Shown here piece by piece: positions 54,454 to 63,332 of a DNA stretch of 64,000 nucleotides; position 1 is the stretch's first letter; each line of letters starts with the position of its first letter. Source of the stretch: CAWCFV01 sp963794995 (GTDB taxonomy: Bacteria > Actinomycetota > Actinomycetes > JACCUZ01); the NCBI GenBank assembly GCA_963794995.1, contig CAWCFV010000002.1, positions 3,348,001 through 3,412,000 on the forward strand, in the 5' to 3' direction. The position numbers and the translations under genes are program-made. The notes under the pieces were generated by a model that ran no database searches, was not told the DNA's origin, and saw only the letters and a program-made list of their open reading frames with translations.

Positions 54454-55797
54454 ATGACGATGCCGATGGTCGAGGGTGGTCGCCCGATCGCCAGGGTCCG
54501 GCTGTTCGGTTTCCCGGTGACCGTCGACATCTCCTTCCTGGTCGTCGTCGCGATCCTCGGCTGGCTCCCGGGCGGCACCCTCACGTCCTTCGTGGTGTGG
54601 ATGGTGATGGTGCCGTTGGCGGTGCTGGTGCACGAGCTCGGGCACGCGTTCGTCGCGCGCACCACCGGCGCCGAGCCGAGCATCGTGCTGGCGGGACTCG
54701 GTGGCCTGACGTCCTACGTCCCGCCGCGCCCGCTGACCCGCGCCCGGTCGATCGCGATCTCGGTGGCCGGCCCGGCGGTGGGCATCGTCATCGGCGGTGC
54801 GCTGCTGGCGTACGGGCGGGGGGTCGGGGTCGACAGCGAGCTCGGGCGCCAGGTGCTCGACGTCGCGATCTTCACCACCCTGGGGTGGAGCGTGCTCAAC
54901 CTGCTCCCGATCCTGCCCCTGGACGGCGGCCAGACGCTGCGTGAGCTGCTGCCCGGCGCGCCGGCCCAGCGCGAGGTGCGCGCGGCCATGGTCTCGATCG
55001 TCGTGGCGGTGCTCGCGGCCGTGGTCGCCTACCGGGCCGGGCTCGTCTTCGGGGCGCTGCTGGCGGCCTTCTTCGTCTTCAGCAACGTGATGACGGTCCG
55101 GTCGGCTCGCGAGCAGGCGGACGTCGACGTCAACCAGGCCCTCGTCACGCTGCTCTGGTCGGGGCGGCTGGACGACGCCCGGGCCCTGCTGGCCGGCCAG
55201 CCGCCGGACGAGGCCGTGCACCCGCTGGTCCGGGCGGTCGTCCGCGCCGCCACCGGCGACGAGCGGGGTGGCCGGGCCGAGCTGGAGGCAGCGGTGCGTC
55301 GCGACCCCGGTGACCCGACCGCAGGCGGCCTGCTGGTCCTCGCGCACCGGACCAGGGAGGACTGGTCGGCCGTGCGTGACGAGCTGGTGCGCGGCACGGC
55401 GGTCGACGCGGGCAGCGTCCTGGCGGCCCAGACGGTGGCGTTCCGCTCGGGAGAGAAGCTGGCCTGCGCGGAGATCGGCCAGGCCTGGCTGGACCGGCCC
55501 GTCACGGCCGACCGCGGCACCGACGGCGTCATGGGCGACAAGGCCGGCGACGTCCCCGCCCTGATCGCCTACAACACCGCGTGCGGGTGGGTCGGCGCCG
55601 AGGACCTGCACCGCGCCCTGGCGGCCTTCCGTCGGGCTGCCGACCTCGGCTTCGCCGACCTCACCACCGTGGACAGCGACGACGACATCGCTCCGCTGCG
55701 CCCGATGCCCGGCTACGACGAGGCCCGGGGGCTGATCCGCCGGCGGGCACTGGCCGGCGCAGCAGCCGGGCCGGGGGAGGCGCCCCGGCCCGGCTAG
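54454..55797 (+). CDS. Site-2 protease family membrane metalloprotease (M50) with TPR-like domain
   Basis: A 447-residue protein. Residues about 22-220 are five or six membrane segments with the zinc site HELGH at 60-64 and the third ligand Asp in LLPILPLDGGQ (157-160). After the last helix (FFVFSNVMTVRSA) comes a soluble, helical C-terminal region of about 220 residues with TPR-like repeats (VTLLWSGRLDDARALLAGQ; LIAYNTACGWVGAEDLHRALAAFRRAADLGF). Such S2P proteases cut membrane-bound regulators; the TPR tail would hold partners. PDZ domain absent. The ATG at 54454 follows the GPx gene by 49 bp. Confidence 0.88.
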   Translation: MTMPMVEGGRPIARVRLFGFPVTVDISFLVVVAILGWLPGGTLTSFVVWMVMVPLAVLVHELGHAFVARTTGAEPSIVLAGLGGLTSYVPPRPLTRARSIAISVAGPAVGIVIGGALLAYGRGVGVDSELGRQVLDVAIFTTLGWSVLNLLPILPLDGGQTLRELLPGAPAQREVRAAMVSIVVAVLAAVVAYRAGLVFGALLAAFFVFSNVMTVRSAREQADVDVNQALVTLLWSGRLDDARALLAGQPPDEAVHPLVRAVVRAATGDERGGRAELEAAVRRDPGDPTAGGLLVLAHRTREDWSAVRDELVRGTAVDAGSVLAAQTVAFRSGEKLACAEIGQAWLDRPVTADRGTDGVMGDKAGDVPALIAYNTACGWVGAEDLHRALAAFRRAADLGFADLTTVDSDDDIAPLRPMPGYDEARGLIRRRALAGAAAGPGEAPRPG

Positions 55798-55803
55798 CGC
55801 CGG

Positions 55804-58080
55804 TCATCCGGCGGCGACCTGCTCGCGCTCGGCGGCCCGTTGCGCGGGCAGGTGCACCTCGGGGCGGCCCTCGATGTGCAGCTGGGGCAGCGCCCGCTCC
55901 AGGGGACCGGGGAGCCACCAGTTGGCCCGGCCCAGCAGGTGCATGACCGAGGGCACGAGCAGCATCCGCACCACGGTCGCATCGATGAGGATCGCCGAGG
56001 CCATACCGACGCCGATGACCTTCAGCACGATGTCCGGGCTCGGGATGAAGGCGGCGAAGACGGCGACCATGATCGCCGCGGCCGCGGTGATCACCCGGCC
56101 GGTGCCGGCCAGGCCCTCGAGGATCGCGCGGTGGTTCTCGCCGGTGCGCAGCCACGACTCGCGCATCCGGCTGACGAGGAACACCTCGTAGTCCATCGAG
56201 AGCCCGAACAGGACGGCGAACATCAGCACCGGGACGAACGCGGGCAGCGGCGTCTCGTTGTCGATGCCGATCAGCTGCCCGGCCCAGCCGCCCTGCAGGA
56301 CGAGGGCGACCACGCCGTACGCCGCCGCGACCGACAGCAGGTTCATGACGGCTGCCTTCGCCGCCACCGCCACGCTGCGGAACGACACCAGCAGGAGCAG
56401 CATGGAGAGAAGCACCACGCCGCCGATGAGCAACGGGATCCGCTTGGCGATGTTCGCGGTCGAGTCGATGGACGTCGCCGTGACCCCGCCGACGTGCACG
56501 TCCAGGCCGGTGCTCCGGGTGGCCGACGGCAGGACGGTGTCGCGCAGGCGGTGCACCAGGTCCTCGGTCGACGCGGACTGCGGCCCGGTGGCCGGGACCA
56601 CGGTGAGCACCGCTGTCGTGCCGTCCGGGCTGACCGTCGCGGGGGTCACCGCGGCGACGCCGTCGGTGGAGGCCAGTGCGCCCTGGACCAGCCCCAGCCC
56701 GCGCTCGCCGCCGGACGCCGGTAGCTCCGCGACCAGGAGCAGCGGCCCGTTGGCGCCGGCGCCGAACGCTTGTGCCTGGGCGTCGTACGCGGTGCGGGTC
56801 GAGGTCCCCTCCCGGTTGTTCCCGGCGTCGGGGAAGCCGTAGCGCACGCCGAGGAACGGCGCTGCCAGGGCGAGCAGGACGGCCACGCCGGCGGCCGCGG
56901 CGAGCACCCGGTTGCGCTCGACCAGCCTGCTCCAGGCCAGCCAGCCGCGGGACGGCTCGACGTGTCCTCCGGTCGCGACCGTCACCCGGCCGCCGCGGCC
57001 CAACGGGAGGCGGAGCCGGTCGACGTGCCTGCCGAGGTAGCCGAGCAGCGCCGGGAACAGCGTCATGCTCGCGAGCAGCACGACCAGCACACCGAGGATC
57101 GTCACGAGTGCGGCGCCACGCATGAAGGTCAGGCCCATGGCGAAGAGCCCCAGCATGCTCACCACGACGGTGCTGCCGGCGACGAGCACGGCGCGCCCGG
57201 CGGTGTCGAGGGTCGCGACGGTCGCCGCGCGCTCGTCCAGGCCGGCCGCGCGCCACTCGCGGAACCGGGTCACCATCAGCAGGGCGTAGTCGATGCCGAT
57301 GCCGATGCCCATCATCGTGGCGAGCGAGGTCGACCAGTCGGGGGCGTCGACCACCGAGATGAGCAGGGTGGTGAGCGTCGCGCTGACCGCGAGGCCCGCG
57401 AGGGCCACGATGATGGGCAGGCCGGCCGCGACGACCGAGCCGAACGTCACCAGCAGGATCAGCGCTGCCGCGGCGAGGCCGATGCCCTCCGAGCCGATCT
57501 CGCCCTGCTCGGCCTGCTCGATCGTCTGGCCACCGAGCGAGACCGACAGCCCGTCGGTGGACGCGGCGGTGGCGATGTCCAGCATCCGCTGGCTGTCCGC
57601 CACCGGCATGTCCGGCGGGTTGACCACGTCGAGCCGGGCCCGCGCGACCAGGGTCCGCCCGTCCGGCGCGATGCTGCCGCCAGCGGCGTACGGGTCGTCG
57701 ACGGACTCGACGTGCGGGACGCCGGCCAGCCCCGCCAGCAGGTCCGCGACCCGATCGCGGACCGCCGGGTCGGTGACCGGCTGCTCCGCGGTGACCACGA
57801 CGTCGACGGTGTCGCCCGACTGGGCCGGGAACTCGTCCTCGAGCAGCTGCTGCGCGGCGCTGGAGTCCGACCCGGGCGCCGAGTAGTCGGCGCGGAACTC
57901 CCCGCCGAACGCGCCGGCGAACACCACGGCCAGCCCGAGCGCCGCCACCCAGGCCGACACGGTGAGCAGCCGGTGGCGGTAGGCGAGGTCGGCCAGCCGG
58001 CCGAGCGGGCCGGGGGCGGGCCCCGCGGCGGCGCGGGCGGTCCGTGCGGTGCGGGACGTCCGGGAGGGTGCGGGGCTCAT
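55804..58080 (-). CDS. MMPL family RND-type transporter
   Basis: A 758-residue inner-membrane protein with about 12 hydrophobic segments arranged as two MMPL repeats with large extracytoplasmic loops (about 55-180 and 430-560). Markers: LGLAVVFAGAFGGEFRADYS at the start, STSLATMMGIGIGIDYALLMVTRFRE near 250 (MMPL motif with Asp-Tyr), and GLSMDYEVFLVSRMRESWLR near 610 in the second repeat. Such proteins export lipids or drugs by proton exchange. The start ATG at 58080 is 146 bp from the divergent TetR gene, which probably represses it, as in many actinobacterial lipid or drug exporters. Substrate unknown. Confidence 0.9.
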   Translation of the reverse strand: MSPAPSRTSRTARTARAAAGPAPGPLGRLADLAYRHRLLTVSAWVAALGLAVVFAGAFGGEFRADYSAPGSDSSAAQQLLEDEFPAQSGDTVDVVVTAEQPVTDPAVRDRVADLLAGLAGVPHVESVDDPYAAGGSIAPDGRTLVARARLDVVNPPDMPVADSQRMLDIATAASTDGLSVSLGGQTIEQAEQGEIGSEGIGLAAAALILLVTFGSVVAAGLPIIVALAGLAVSATLTTLLISVVDAPDWSTSLATMMGIGIGIDYALLMVTRFREWRAAGLDERAATVATLDTAGRAVLVAGSTVVVSMLGLFAMGLTFMRGAALVTILGVLVVLLASMTLFPALLGYLGRHVDRLRLPLGRGGRVTVATGGHVEPSRGWLAWSRLVERNRVLAAAAGVAVLLALAAPFLGVRYGFPDAGNNREGTSTRTAYDAQAQAFGAGANGPLLLVAELPASGGERGLGLVQGALASTDGVAAVTPATVSPDGTTAVLTVVPATGPQSASTEDLVHRLRDTVLPSATRSTGLDVHVGGVTATSIDSTANIAKRIPLLIGGVVLLSMLLLLVSFRSVAVAAKAAVMNLLSVAAAYGVVALVLQGGWAGQLIGIDNETPLPAFVPVLMFAVLFGLSMDYEVFLVSRMRESWLRTGENHRAILEGLAGTGRVITAAAAIMVAVFAAFIPSPDIVLKVIGVGMASAILIDATVVRMLLVPSVMHLLGRANWWLPGPLERALPQLHIEGRPEVHLPAQRAAEREQVAAG

Positions 58081-58109
58081 GGCGAGGGTCCTCGGGCAGC
58101 AGGGGAAGC

Positions 58110-58179
58110 GTTACGTGCCATAACCAACACGAGGCCGCGTCACTTGTCAAGCCTCTTCACCTATGTAATGCTGCGTAAC
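58110..58179. promoter_or_regulatory. Operator-like GTTA...TAAC repeats between MMPL and TetR genes
   Basis: GTTACGTGCCATAAC (58110-58124) and GTAATGCTGCGTAAC (58165-58179) are 55 bp apart; the second matches the reverse complement of the first at 11 of 15 positions. Both have GTTA/TAAC-type dyad ends. This AT-richer region lies between the divergent MMPL and TetR genes, so the two sites are likely TetR-binding operators covering both promoters. Confidence 0.55.
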
Positions 58180-58226
58180 GAATTCGTCGTCCGACCGTCG
58201 CCGTCGTCCCGCACCGGAGGTCTCCC

Positions 58227-58952
58227 GTGGCTGCCGCACCCGCCGTCCTGTCCCGGCGCGAGCGCGCCCGGGTGGCGACGGTCGAGGAGATCAAGGCGAC
58301 CGCGCTGGACCAGATGCGCGAGACCGGCACCACCGACGTCCGGTTCACCGACATCGCCCGGGCCATGGGCATGACCCCGCCCGCGCTGTACCGCTACTTC
58401 GCCGACCGGGACGAGCTGCTCACCGCGCTGATCGCCGACGGCTACGACCATCTCGGTGCGCGCATCGCGGCGGGGCTCGCCGCGCTCCCGGCCGGCGACC
58501 TGTCGGGCCGGTGGGCCGCCGCCGCGGGCGCCTACCGGGACTGGGCCCGTACCGAGCCACAGCGGTTCGCGCTGGTCCTCGGCATGCCGGTGGCCGGCTA
58601 CACCGCCCCCGAGGAGGGGCCGACGACCGAGGCAGCGAAGGCCGCGATGTCCCAGCTCGCCAGCATCTTCGTCGCCGCGGCGACGTCCGGGACGCTGGGG
58701 AGGCCGCTGATCCGTGAGGTGTCCCAGGCGATCGTCGACTGCGAGAAGGCCAAGCACGGTGAGCTGGTCGGGATCGTGCCGCCGGAGAGCTTCCAGGCGA
58801 TGCTGCAGACCTGGGCGGTGCTGCACGGGTTCGTCAGCCTGGAGGCCTACGGGCACTTCGACTGGCTGGAGCCCGAGGCGCGCGACGCGCTGTTCCACAG
58901 CCACATCCGGCTCGCCGCCACGGCGGCGGGCATCCCCGTGCCGCCGGCCTGA
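58227..58952 (+). CDS. TetR family transcriptional regulator
   Basis: A 241-residue one-component repressor. The N-terminal helix-turn-helix is in TVEEIKATALDQMRETGTTDVRFTDIARAMGMTPPALYRYFADRDELL, about residues 20-67. The remaining 170 residues are a helical ligand-binding domain with a WHG-like region (AAAGAYRDWARTEPQRFALVLG). GTG at 58227 follows GGAGG by 7 nt. It faces the MMPL transporter gene, and two similar dyads lie between them. The inducer is probably a substrate of the pump. Followed by an 83-bp gap before the acetamidase stop. Confidence 0.92.
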   Translation: MAAAPAVLSRRERARVATVEEIKATALDQMRETGTTDVRFTDIARAMGMTPPALYRYFADRDELLTALIADGYDHLGARIAAGLAALPAGDLSGRWAAAAGAYRDWARTEPQRFALVLGMPVAGYTAPEEGPTTEAAKAAMSQLASIFVAAATSGTLGRPLIREVSQAIVDCEKAKHGELVGIVPPESFQAMLQTWAVLHGFVSLEAYGHFDWLEPEARDALFHSHIRLAATAAGIPVPPA

Positions 58953-59035
58953 CGCCCTGCGCCTCGGGGCGACCACCCGGCTGCGCCCTCGGAGCCGACG
59001 CTCAGGCATGGACCCCACCCTCTGGCGTCCTGGCG

Positions 59036-60055
59036 TCAGGAGGCGGCGCGCAGTCGTTGGTGCATGCCGTCCATGACGACGGCTCCGCGTAGGTGCGCCT
59101 TGGGCATCTTGGCGACCACGGTGTAGTTGGTGTCCACCACGTTGGCGATCGGGGTCAGCACCGTCTGCGAGACCAGCTGGTAGGAGTCCAGCGCGGAGAG
59201 GCCGGTCAGGTCACGCACCCAGCCCACCATCTCGGCGTGTGCGATCCGGAACGCGTCCTCCAGGGGGCGGGCAGAGCCGGTGGTCATGAGGAAGACGTCG
59301 TCCTCCAGCCGGGGCCACGCAGTCGGCGGCGCTCCGGTGACGAGTCCCACCACCAGCTCCGTGTCCATGGCGCACTCCACCGCGACCCCGCAGGTCTCGC
59401 CTTCGCCCTGACGGGCATGCCCGTCACCCAGGCTGAGCAGCGCCCCCTCGACGTTGACGCCGAGGTAGCAGGTCGTCCCGGCCCGCATCTCCGGGGTGTC
59501 CATGTTCCCGCCCCAGTCGCCGGGAGTCAGCGACGAGCGCACCTCGCCGAGTGCCGGTGCGACGCCCACCGTCCCGTGCATCGGGTCCAGCGGGAGGTCC
59601 ACCTGGTACGGCGAGTCCAGCGCGTCGTAGGTGACCGTGCCGGCCGAGGTGTCGATCTCGTACACCCAGGTGCGCTCGGGCAGCGGGTCGTGCAGCATCG
59701 CGGTCGTCCGGGTCGCGGTCAGTGCCCCGAACAGCGGCACGGTGGTGCTGACGCCGCGGCCCCCGCGCGGCGTGATCGACCGGAAGTGCACCGCCAGCGT
59801 GTCACCGGGGCGGGCACCCTCCACGTAGAAGGGGCCGGTCTGCGGGTTGATGAACCGCGGGTCGCACACCTGGGACACGAGGTCCCCCGTGCTGCGCACC
59901 CGCCCGGCGAAGCAGTCCATCGTCCACGTCGAGATGAGCGTGCCCGGTCGGACGCTCACCAGCGGCTCGGCCCCGCCGAAGGTGTAGGTCAGCGACGCCG
60001 GGTCGGCGTCGGCGTCCGGCTCGAACCGCAGGACGTCCTCGTCGGTGCCGGGCAC
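59036..60055 (-). CDS. Acetamidase/formamidase family protein
   Basis: A 339-residue enzyme of the FmdA/AmdA group, which hydrolyses short amides such as formamide or acetamide to ammonia and the acid. Family motifs: PGTLISTWTMDCFAG near residue 45, VEGARPGDTLAVHF, HGTVGVAPA, MHGTVG...WGGNMDTPEM, TCYLGVNVEGALLSLGDGHARQGEGE with the catalytic Glu/His region, and AVECAMDTELVV. Length is typical. I chose GTG at 60055 because GGAGG stands 6 nt before it. It lies 88 bp downstream of the APC permease gene on the same strand, so uptake and hydrolysis are probably coordinated. Confidence 0.9.
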   Translation of the reverse strand: MPGTDEDVLRFEPDADADPASLTYTFGGAEPLVSVRPGTLISTWTMDCFAGRVRSTGDLVSQVCDPRFINPQTGPFYVEGARPGDTLAVHFRSITPRGGRGVSTTVPLFGALTATRTTAMLHDPLPERTWVYEIDTSAGTVTYDALDSPYQVDLPLDPMHGTVGVAPALGEVRSSLTPGDWGGNMDTPEMRAGTTCYLGVNVEGALLSLGDGHARQGEGETCGVAVECAMDTELVVGLVTGAPPTAWPRLEDDVFLMTTGSARPLEDAFRIAHAEMVGWVRDLTGLSALDSYQLVSQTVLTPIANVVDTNYTVVAKMPKAHLRGAVVMDGMHQRLRAAS

Positions 60056-60086
60056 GTGGGTCCTCCAGGTCGGGGAAGTGACAGCC

Positions 60087-60117
60087 GGCACGCCGGCGTG
60101 GGGGGGCACGCCGGCGT
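60087..60117. repeat. Two 13-bp direct repeats of a palindromic unit
   Basis: GGCACGCCGGCGT occurs at 60087-60099 and again at 60105-60117, an 18-bp period. Each contains the palindrome ACGCCGGCGT. They lie between the permease and formamidase genes (leftward transcription) and could form a hairpin or bind a regulator. Confidence 0.6.
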
Positions 60118-60143
60118 ACCGGCCGTCGGTGGGAGGTCTGGAG

Positions 60144-61754
60144 TCAGCCGGAGCGACCGCTCCGCACGCTCTCGCGCTCGTGGGTCTCCTCGAACACGGT
60201 GCGGCCGATCGCGTCGTACACCGGCCGGTTGCGGGCCCGGAGGTACAGCACGCCCAGCAGGCCGGCCACGAACGTCCCGACCACGATCCAGGGGATCGCC
60301 GTGAAGAACGGAGAGCCGGCCGCCGCACCACCTGCGAAGTCGATGTTGCTCAGCAGCAGCCACACCACGTAGACCATGCCGAGGCCGCCGAGCGCCGGGA
60401 TGACACCGGTGACCAGCACGTTGCCCGGCTGCACCTTCTTGACGTGGAAGTACCAGATCACCGCGAGTGAGGTGATCGCCTGCACGATGAGGATGGCCAT
60501 CGTGCCGAGGATCGCGAGCAGGCCGTACTCGTAGAAGTACGCGCCTCGCAGGGCCTGGTCCCCGTCGGTCGTGAGGAAGTAGAAGCCGACCGTGAGGACC
60601 AGCGTGATCATGCTCTGCGTGATCGACGCGATGTGGGGCGTGTGGTGGACCCCGTGCGTGCGGCCGAGCGTGTTCTTCGTGGCCGGCAGCTCGCGGCCGA
60701 TCGCGAACAGGTAGCGGGACGCGGCGTTGTGGAAGGCGAGGCCGCAGGCGAACGAGCCGACCATGATGAGGAACAGGTAGACGTCGCCGATGAAGGCGCC
60801 ACCCAGCTTGGCCTCGGCGAGGTCGACCCACAGCCCGATCGAGTCCGTGTTCGACTTCTCGATCGCGGTGGCCTTGCCGTTGCCGGCGATCATCATCCAC
60901 GACACGAAGGTGTAGAAGGTGCCGAGCCCGACGACGGCGATGAGCGTGGCGCGCGGGACGATGCGCTTCGGGTTGCGGGACTCCTCGCCGTAGACCGCGG
61001 TCGTCTCGTAGCCGACCCACGACCAGAAGGCGAAGAACAGCCCGATGGCGGCGCTCCCGGCTGCGATCGTCTGGCCGTCGATGGCCAGGCCCAGCCCGCC
61101 ACCGGCCGACAGCGAGGTGAACGCGTTGACGGGGTTGACGGACTCGGCCATCAGCCCGTCGGGGCCGCCCCCGCTGAACAGCACGGCGAAGCCGAGTGCG
61201 CCGAGCAGGAGGACCTCGGCGATCAGGGTGACGCCGAGGAACGCCGCAGCGATGTTGATGTCGTAGTAGCCGAAGAGGGCGATCACGACGATGCCGATCA
61301 GCGCGAGCAGCAGCCAGTTGACGTCGATGCCGACCCAGCGGTTCAGGGCGTCGTTGGAGAAGTAGGCGAAGATGCCGATGAGGGAGCCCTCGAAGACGAC
61401 GTAGGCCATGGTGGCCAGGGCGCCGGAGGCCATGCCCCACACCTGGCCGAGGCCGTGGGTGATGAAGCCGTAGAAGGCGCCGGCGGTGGTGATGTAGCGC
61501 GCCATCGCCACGTAGCCGACCGTGAACAGCGTCAGGACCACGGTGGCGACGAGGTAGCCGGCCGGAGCACCGGTGCCGTTGCCGTACCCGACCGCGATGG
61601 GCACGTTCCCGGTCATGGCGGTGATCGGCGCGGCGTTGGCCACCGCCATGAACAGCACGCCCATGAGGCCGACGGCTCCGACCTTCAGGTGGTTCCGGCC
61701 GGGCTCCGGGGCCTCGTCGGGCGCCGCCGGGCTCAGGTTCTTGCTGGTGGTCAC
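60144..61754 (-). CDS. APC family amino acid permease
   Basis: A 536-residue permease with 12 to 14 hydrophobic segments, of the amino acid-polyamine-organocation superfamily. The first helix carries VGLMGVLFMAVANAAPITAMTGNVP, with the unwound Gly-rich motif of the family; later GVLLGALGFAVLFSGGG-like segments and FFAFWSWVGYETTAVYGEESRNPKRIVPRA are APC hallmarks. It brings in amino acids or amines. GTG at 61754 (VTTSKNLS) is chosen because GGAG stands 7 nt before it; an ATG farther up gives a random-looking leader. It heads the permease-formamidase operon, divergent from the aminotransferase. Confidence 0.9.
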   Translation of the reverse strand: MTTSKNLSPAAPDEAPEPGRNHLKVGAVGLMGVLFMAVANAAPITAMTGNVPIAVGYGNGTGAPAGYLVATVVLTLFTVGYVAMARYITTAGAFYGFITHGLGQVWGMASGALATMAYVVFEGSLIGIFAYFSNDALNRWVGIDVNWLLLALIGIVVIALFGYYDINIAAAFLGVTLIAEVLLLGALGFAVLFSGGGPDGLMAESVNPVNAFTSLSAGGGLGLAIDGQTIAAGSAAIGLFFAFWSWVGYETTAVYGEESRNPKRIVPRATLIAVVGLGTFYTFVSWMMIAGNGKATAIEKSNTDSIGLWVDLAEAKLGGAFIGDVYLFLIMVGSFACGLAFHNAASRYLFAIGRELPATKNTLGRTHGVHHTPHIASITQSMITLVLTVGFYFLTTDGDQALRGAYFYEYGLLAILGTMAILIVQAITSLAVIWYFHVKKVQPGNVLVTGVIPALGGLGMVYVVWLLLSNIDFAGGAAAGSPFFTAIPWIVVGTFVAGLLGVLYLRARNRPVYDAIGRTVFEETHERESVRSGRSG

Positions 61755-61782
61755 AAGCTCACTCCATCTCGGAGAGCCCATG

Positions 61783-62012
61783 CCGTTTGACCGGATCCGG
61801 GGGGACCGATTGGCCGGGGCGGTGGACGCTGGGGGCGGAACGGCTGTGACGTGACCCACAGCCGAGGGCATGGTGGCAGCGCGATGCGCATCATGACAAG
61901 CGACTCGCGGAAATTGTCTTACCGTGCCGGGCAAACCGTTGACCGGACCGGGTGATGGCTGCTAGAAACCGTTGAACGGACCGAAAGTCGTTTTGGTATG
62001 CGGTCCGGTCCG
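61783..62012. promoter_or_regulatory. Divergent control region with repeated CCGTTGACCGGACCG-like boxes
   Basis: Four related boxes are visible. AAACCGTTGACCGGACCG (61933-61950) and AAACCGTTGAACGGACCG (61966-61983) are near-identical direct repeats exactly 33 bp apart, three helical turns. A diverged copy CCGTTTGACCGGATCCG lies at 61783-61799 near the permease start, and CGGTCCGGTCCG (62001-62012) holds two inverted half-sites just before the aminotransferase. The pattern fits a regulator bound cooperatively on one DNA face, controlling both divergent operons. The regulator gene is not in the window. Confidence 0.65.
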
Positions 62013-62030
62013 ACGTCCTGAGGCGGGTGC

Positions 62031-63332
62031 ATGACCTTCGACTACGGCGAGTTCTCCTTCGCGTCCAAGCAGGAGGTCCTGGACAAGTCCCGCGAGTTCT
62101 GGAACCCGGGCAAGACCGACTTCTGGGTGGAGGCGGGTGTCCCGCTGGTCATCGACCGGCGCGAGGAGTACTTCATCTACGACATGTCGGGCAAGCGGTT
62201 GCTCGACGTGCACCTCAACGGCGGCACCTACAACCTGGGCCATCGCAACCCGGAGGTCGTCGCCGCCGTGACCCAGGCGATGGCGCACTTCGACATCGGC
62301 AACCACCACTTCCCGTCCCTGGCCCGCACCGCGCTGGCGGAGGCGCTGGTGACGTCCGCCCCCGCCGGCCTGACCAAGGTGGTCTACGGCAGCGGCGGCG
62401 GTGAGGCCATCGACATCGCCCTGAAGACGGCCCGGCACACCACCCAGAAGCGGAAGATCGTGTCGATCGTCAAGGCCTACCACGGGCACACGGGCCTCGC
62501 CGTCGGCACCGGGGACGACCGGTTCAGCAAGCTGTTCCTGTCCGACCGGCCCGAGGAGTTCCCGCACGTCCCGTTCAACGACCTCGCCGCGATGGAGGAC
62601 GCACTGCGCGGGCGCGACGTGGCGGCCGTCATCATGGAGACCATTCCGGCGACCTACGGCTTCCCGCTGCCTCAGCCCGGCTACCTCGAGGGCGTGAAGT
62701 CGCTCTGCGAGCGTTTCGACGCGCTGTACATCGCCGACGAGGTGCAGACCGGCCTGATGCGTACCGGCGAGCTCTGGGCCGTCACCAAGCACGGCATCAC
62801 GCCCGACATCCTGGTGACCGGCAAGGGGATCTCCGGCGGGATGTACCCGATCTCGGCCGTCCTGGTCTCCGAGCAGGCCGCCGGCTGGTTGACCGAGGAC
62901 GGGTTCGGCCACATCTCGACCTTCGGGGGAGCCGAGCTGGGGTGCATCGCGGCGCTGAAGACCCTGGAGGTCTGCACCCGACCGGAGACCCGGTCGATGG
63001 TGCACTACATCTCCGACCTGGTTGGCCGTGGCCTGCGCGAGATCCAGGCCGACTTCCCGGACTGGTTCGTCGGCATCCGGCAGAACGGGGTCGTCATGGG
63101 CCTCGAGTTCGCGCACCCGCAGGGCGCGAAGTACGTCATGCGCCACCTGTACGACAACGGAGTCTGGGCGATCTTCTCCACCCTCGACCCGCGCGTGCTG
63201 CAGTTCAAGCCAGGCATCCTCCTGCGGCCCGAGCTCTGCGAGGAGCTCCTGGACCGCACCGAGGTCGCCATCCGGAAGGCCTGGGACGAGGTGCGGCACG
63301 AGTCCGCGCCTCGGGAGCGGGTGCCGGCGTGA
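62031..63332 (+). CDS. Class-III aminotransferase (PLP-dependent)
   Basis: A 433-residue fold-type I aminotransferase. NLGHRNPEVVAAVTQAM and YGSGGGEAIDIALKTAR hold the phosphate-binding region, AYHGHTG the PLP ring-stacking part, IADEVQTGLMRTGE the Asp and Gln near the pyridine nitrogen, and ILVTGKGISGGMYP the Schiff-base Lys (about residue 266). Members act on omega-amino acids, diamines or aromatic amines with pyruvate or 2-oxoglutarate as acceptor; the exact amine is not readable. The ATG at 62031 follows the operator region. The stop overlaps the next gene by 4 bp, so transamination and aldehyde oxidation are linked. Confidence 0.9.
   Translation: MTFDYGEFSFASKQEVLDKSREFWNPGKTDFWVEAGVPLVIDRREEYFIYDMSGKRLLDVHLNGGTYNLGHRNPEVVAAVTQAMAHFDIGNHHFPSLARTALAEALVTSAPAGLTKVVYGSGGGEAIDIALKTARHTTQKRKIVSIVKAYHGHTGLAVGTGDDRFSKLFLSDRPEEFPHVPFNDLAAMEDALRGRDVAAVIMETIPATYGFPLPQPGYLEGVKSLCERFDALYIADEVQTGLMRTGELWAVTKHGITPDILVTGKGISGGMYPISAVLVSEQAAGWLTEDGFGHISTFGGAELGCIAALKTLEVCTRPETRSMVHYISDLVGRGLREIQADFPDWFVGIRQNGVVMGLEFAHPQGAKYVMRHLYDNGVWAIFSTLDPRVLQFKPGILLRPELCEELLDRTEVAIRKAWDEVRHESAPRERVPA

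Noticed and set aside
61755..61934. N-terminal extension of the APC permease to an ATG at 61934
   Set aside because: The extra residues look random, cover one of the operator-like boxes, and GTG at 61754 has GGAG at 7 nt.
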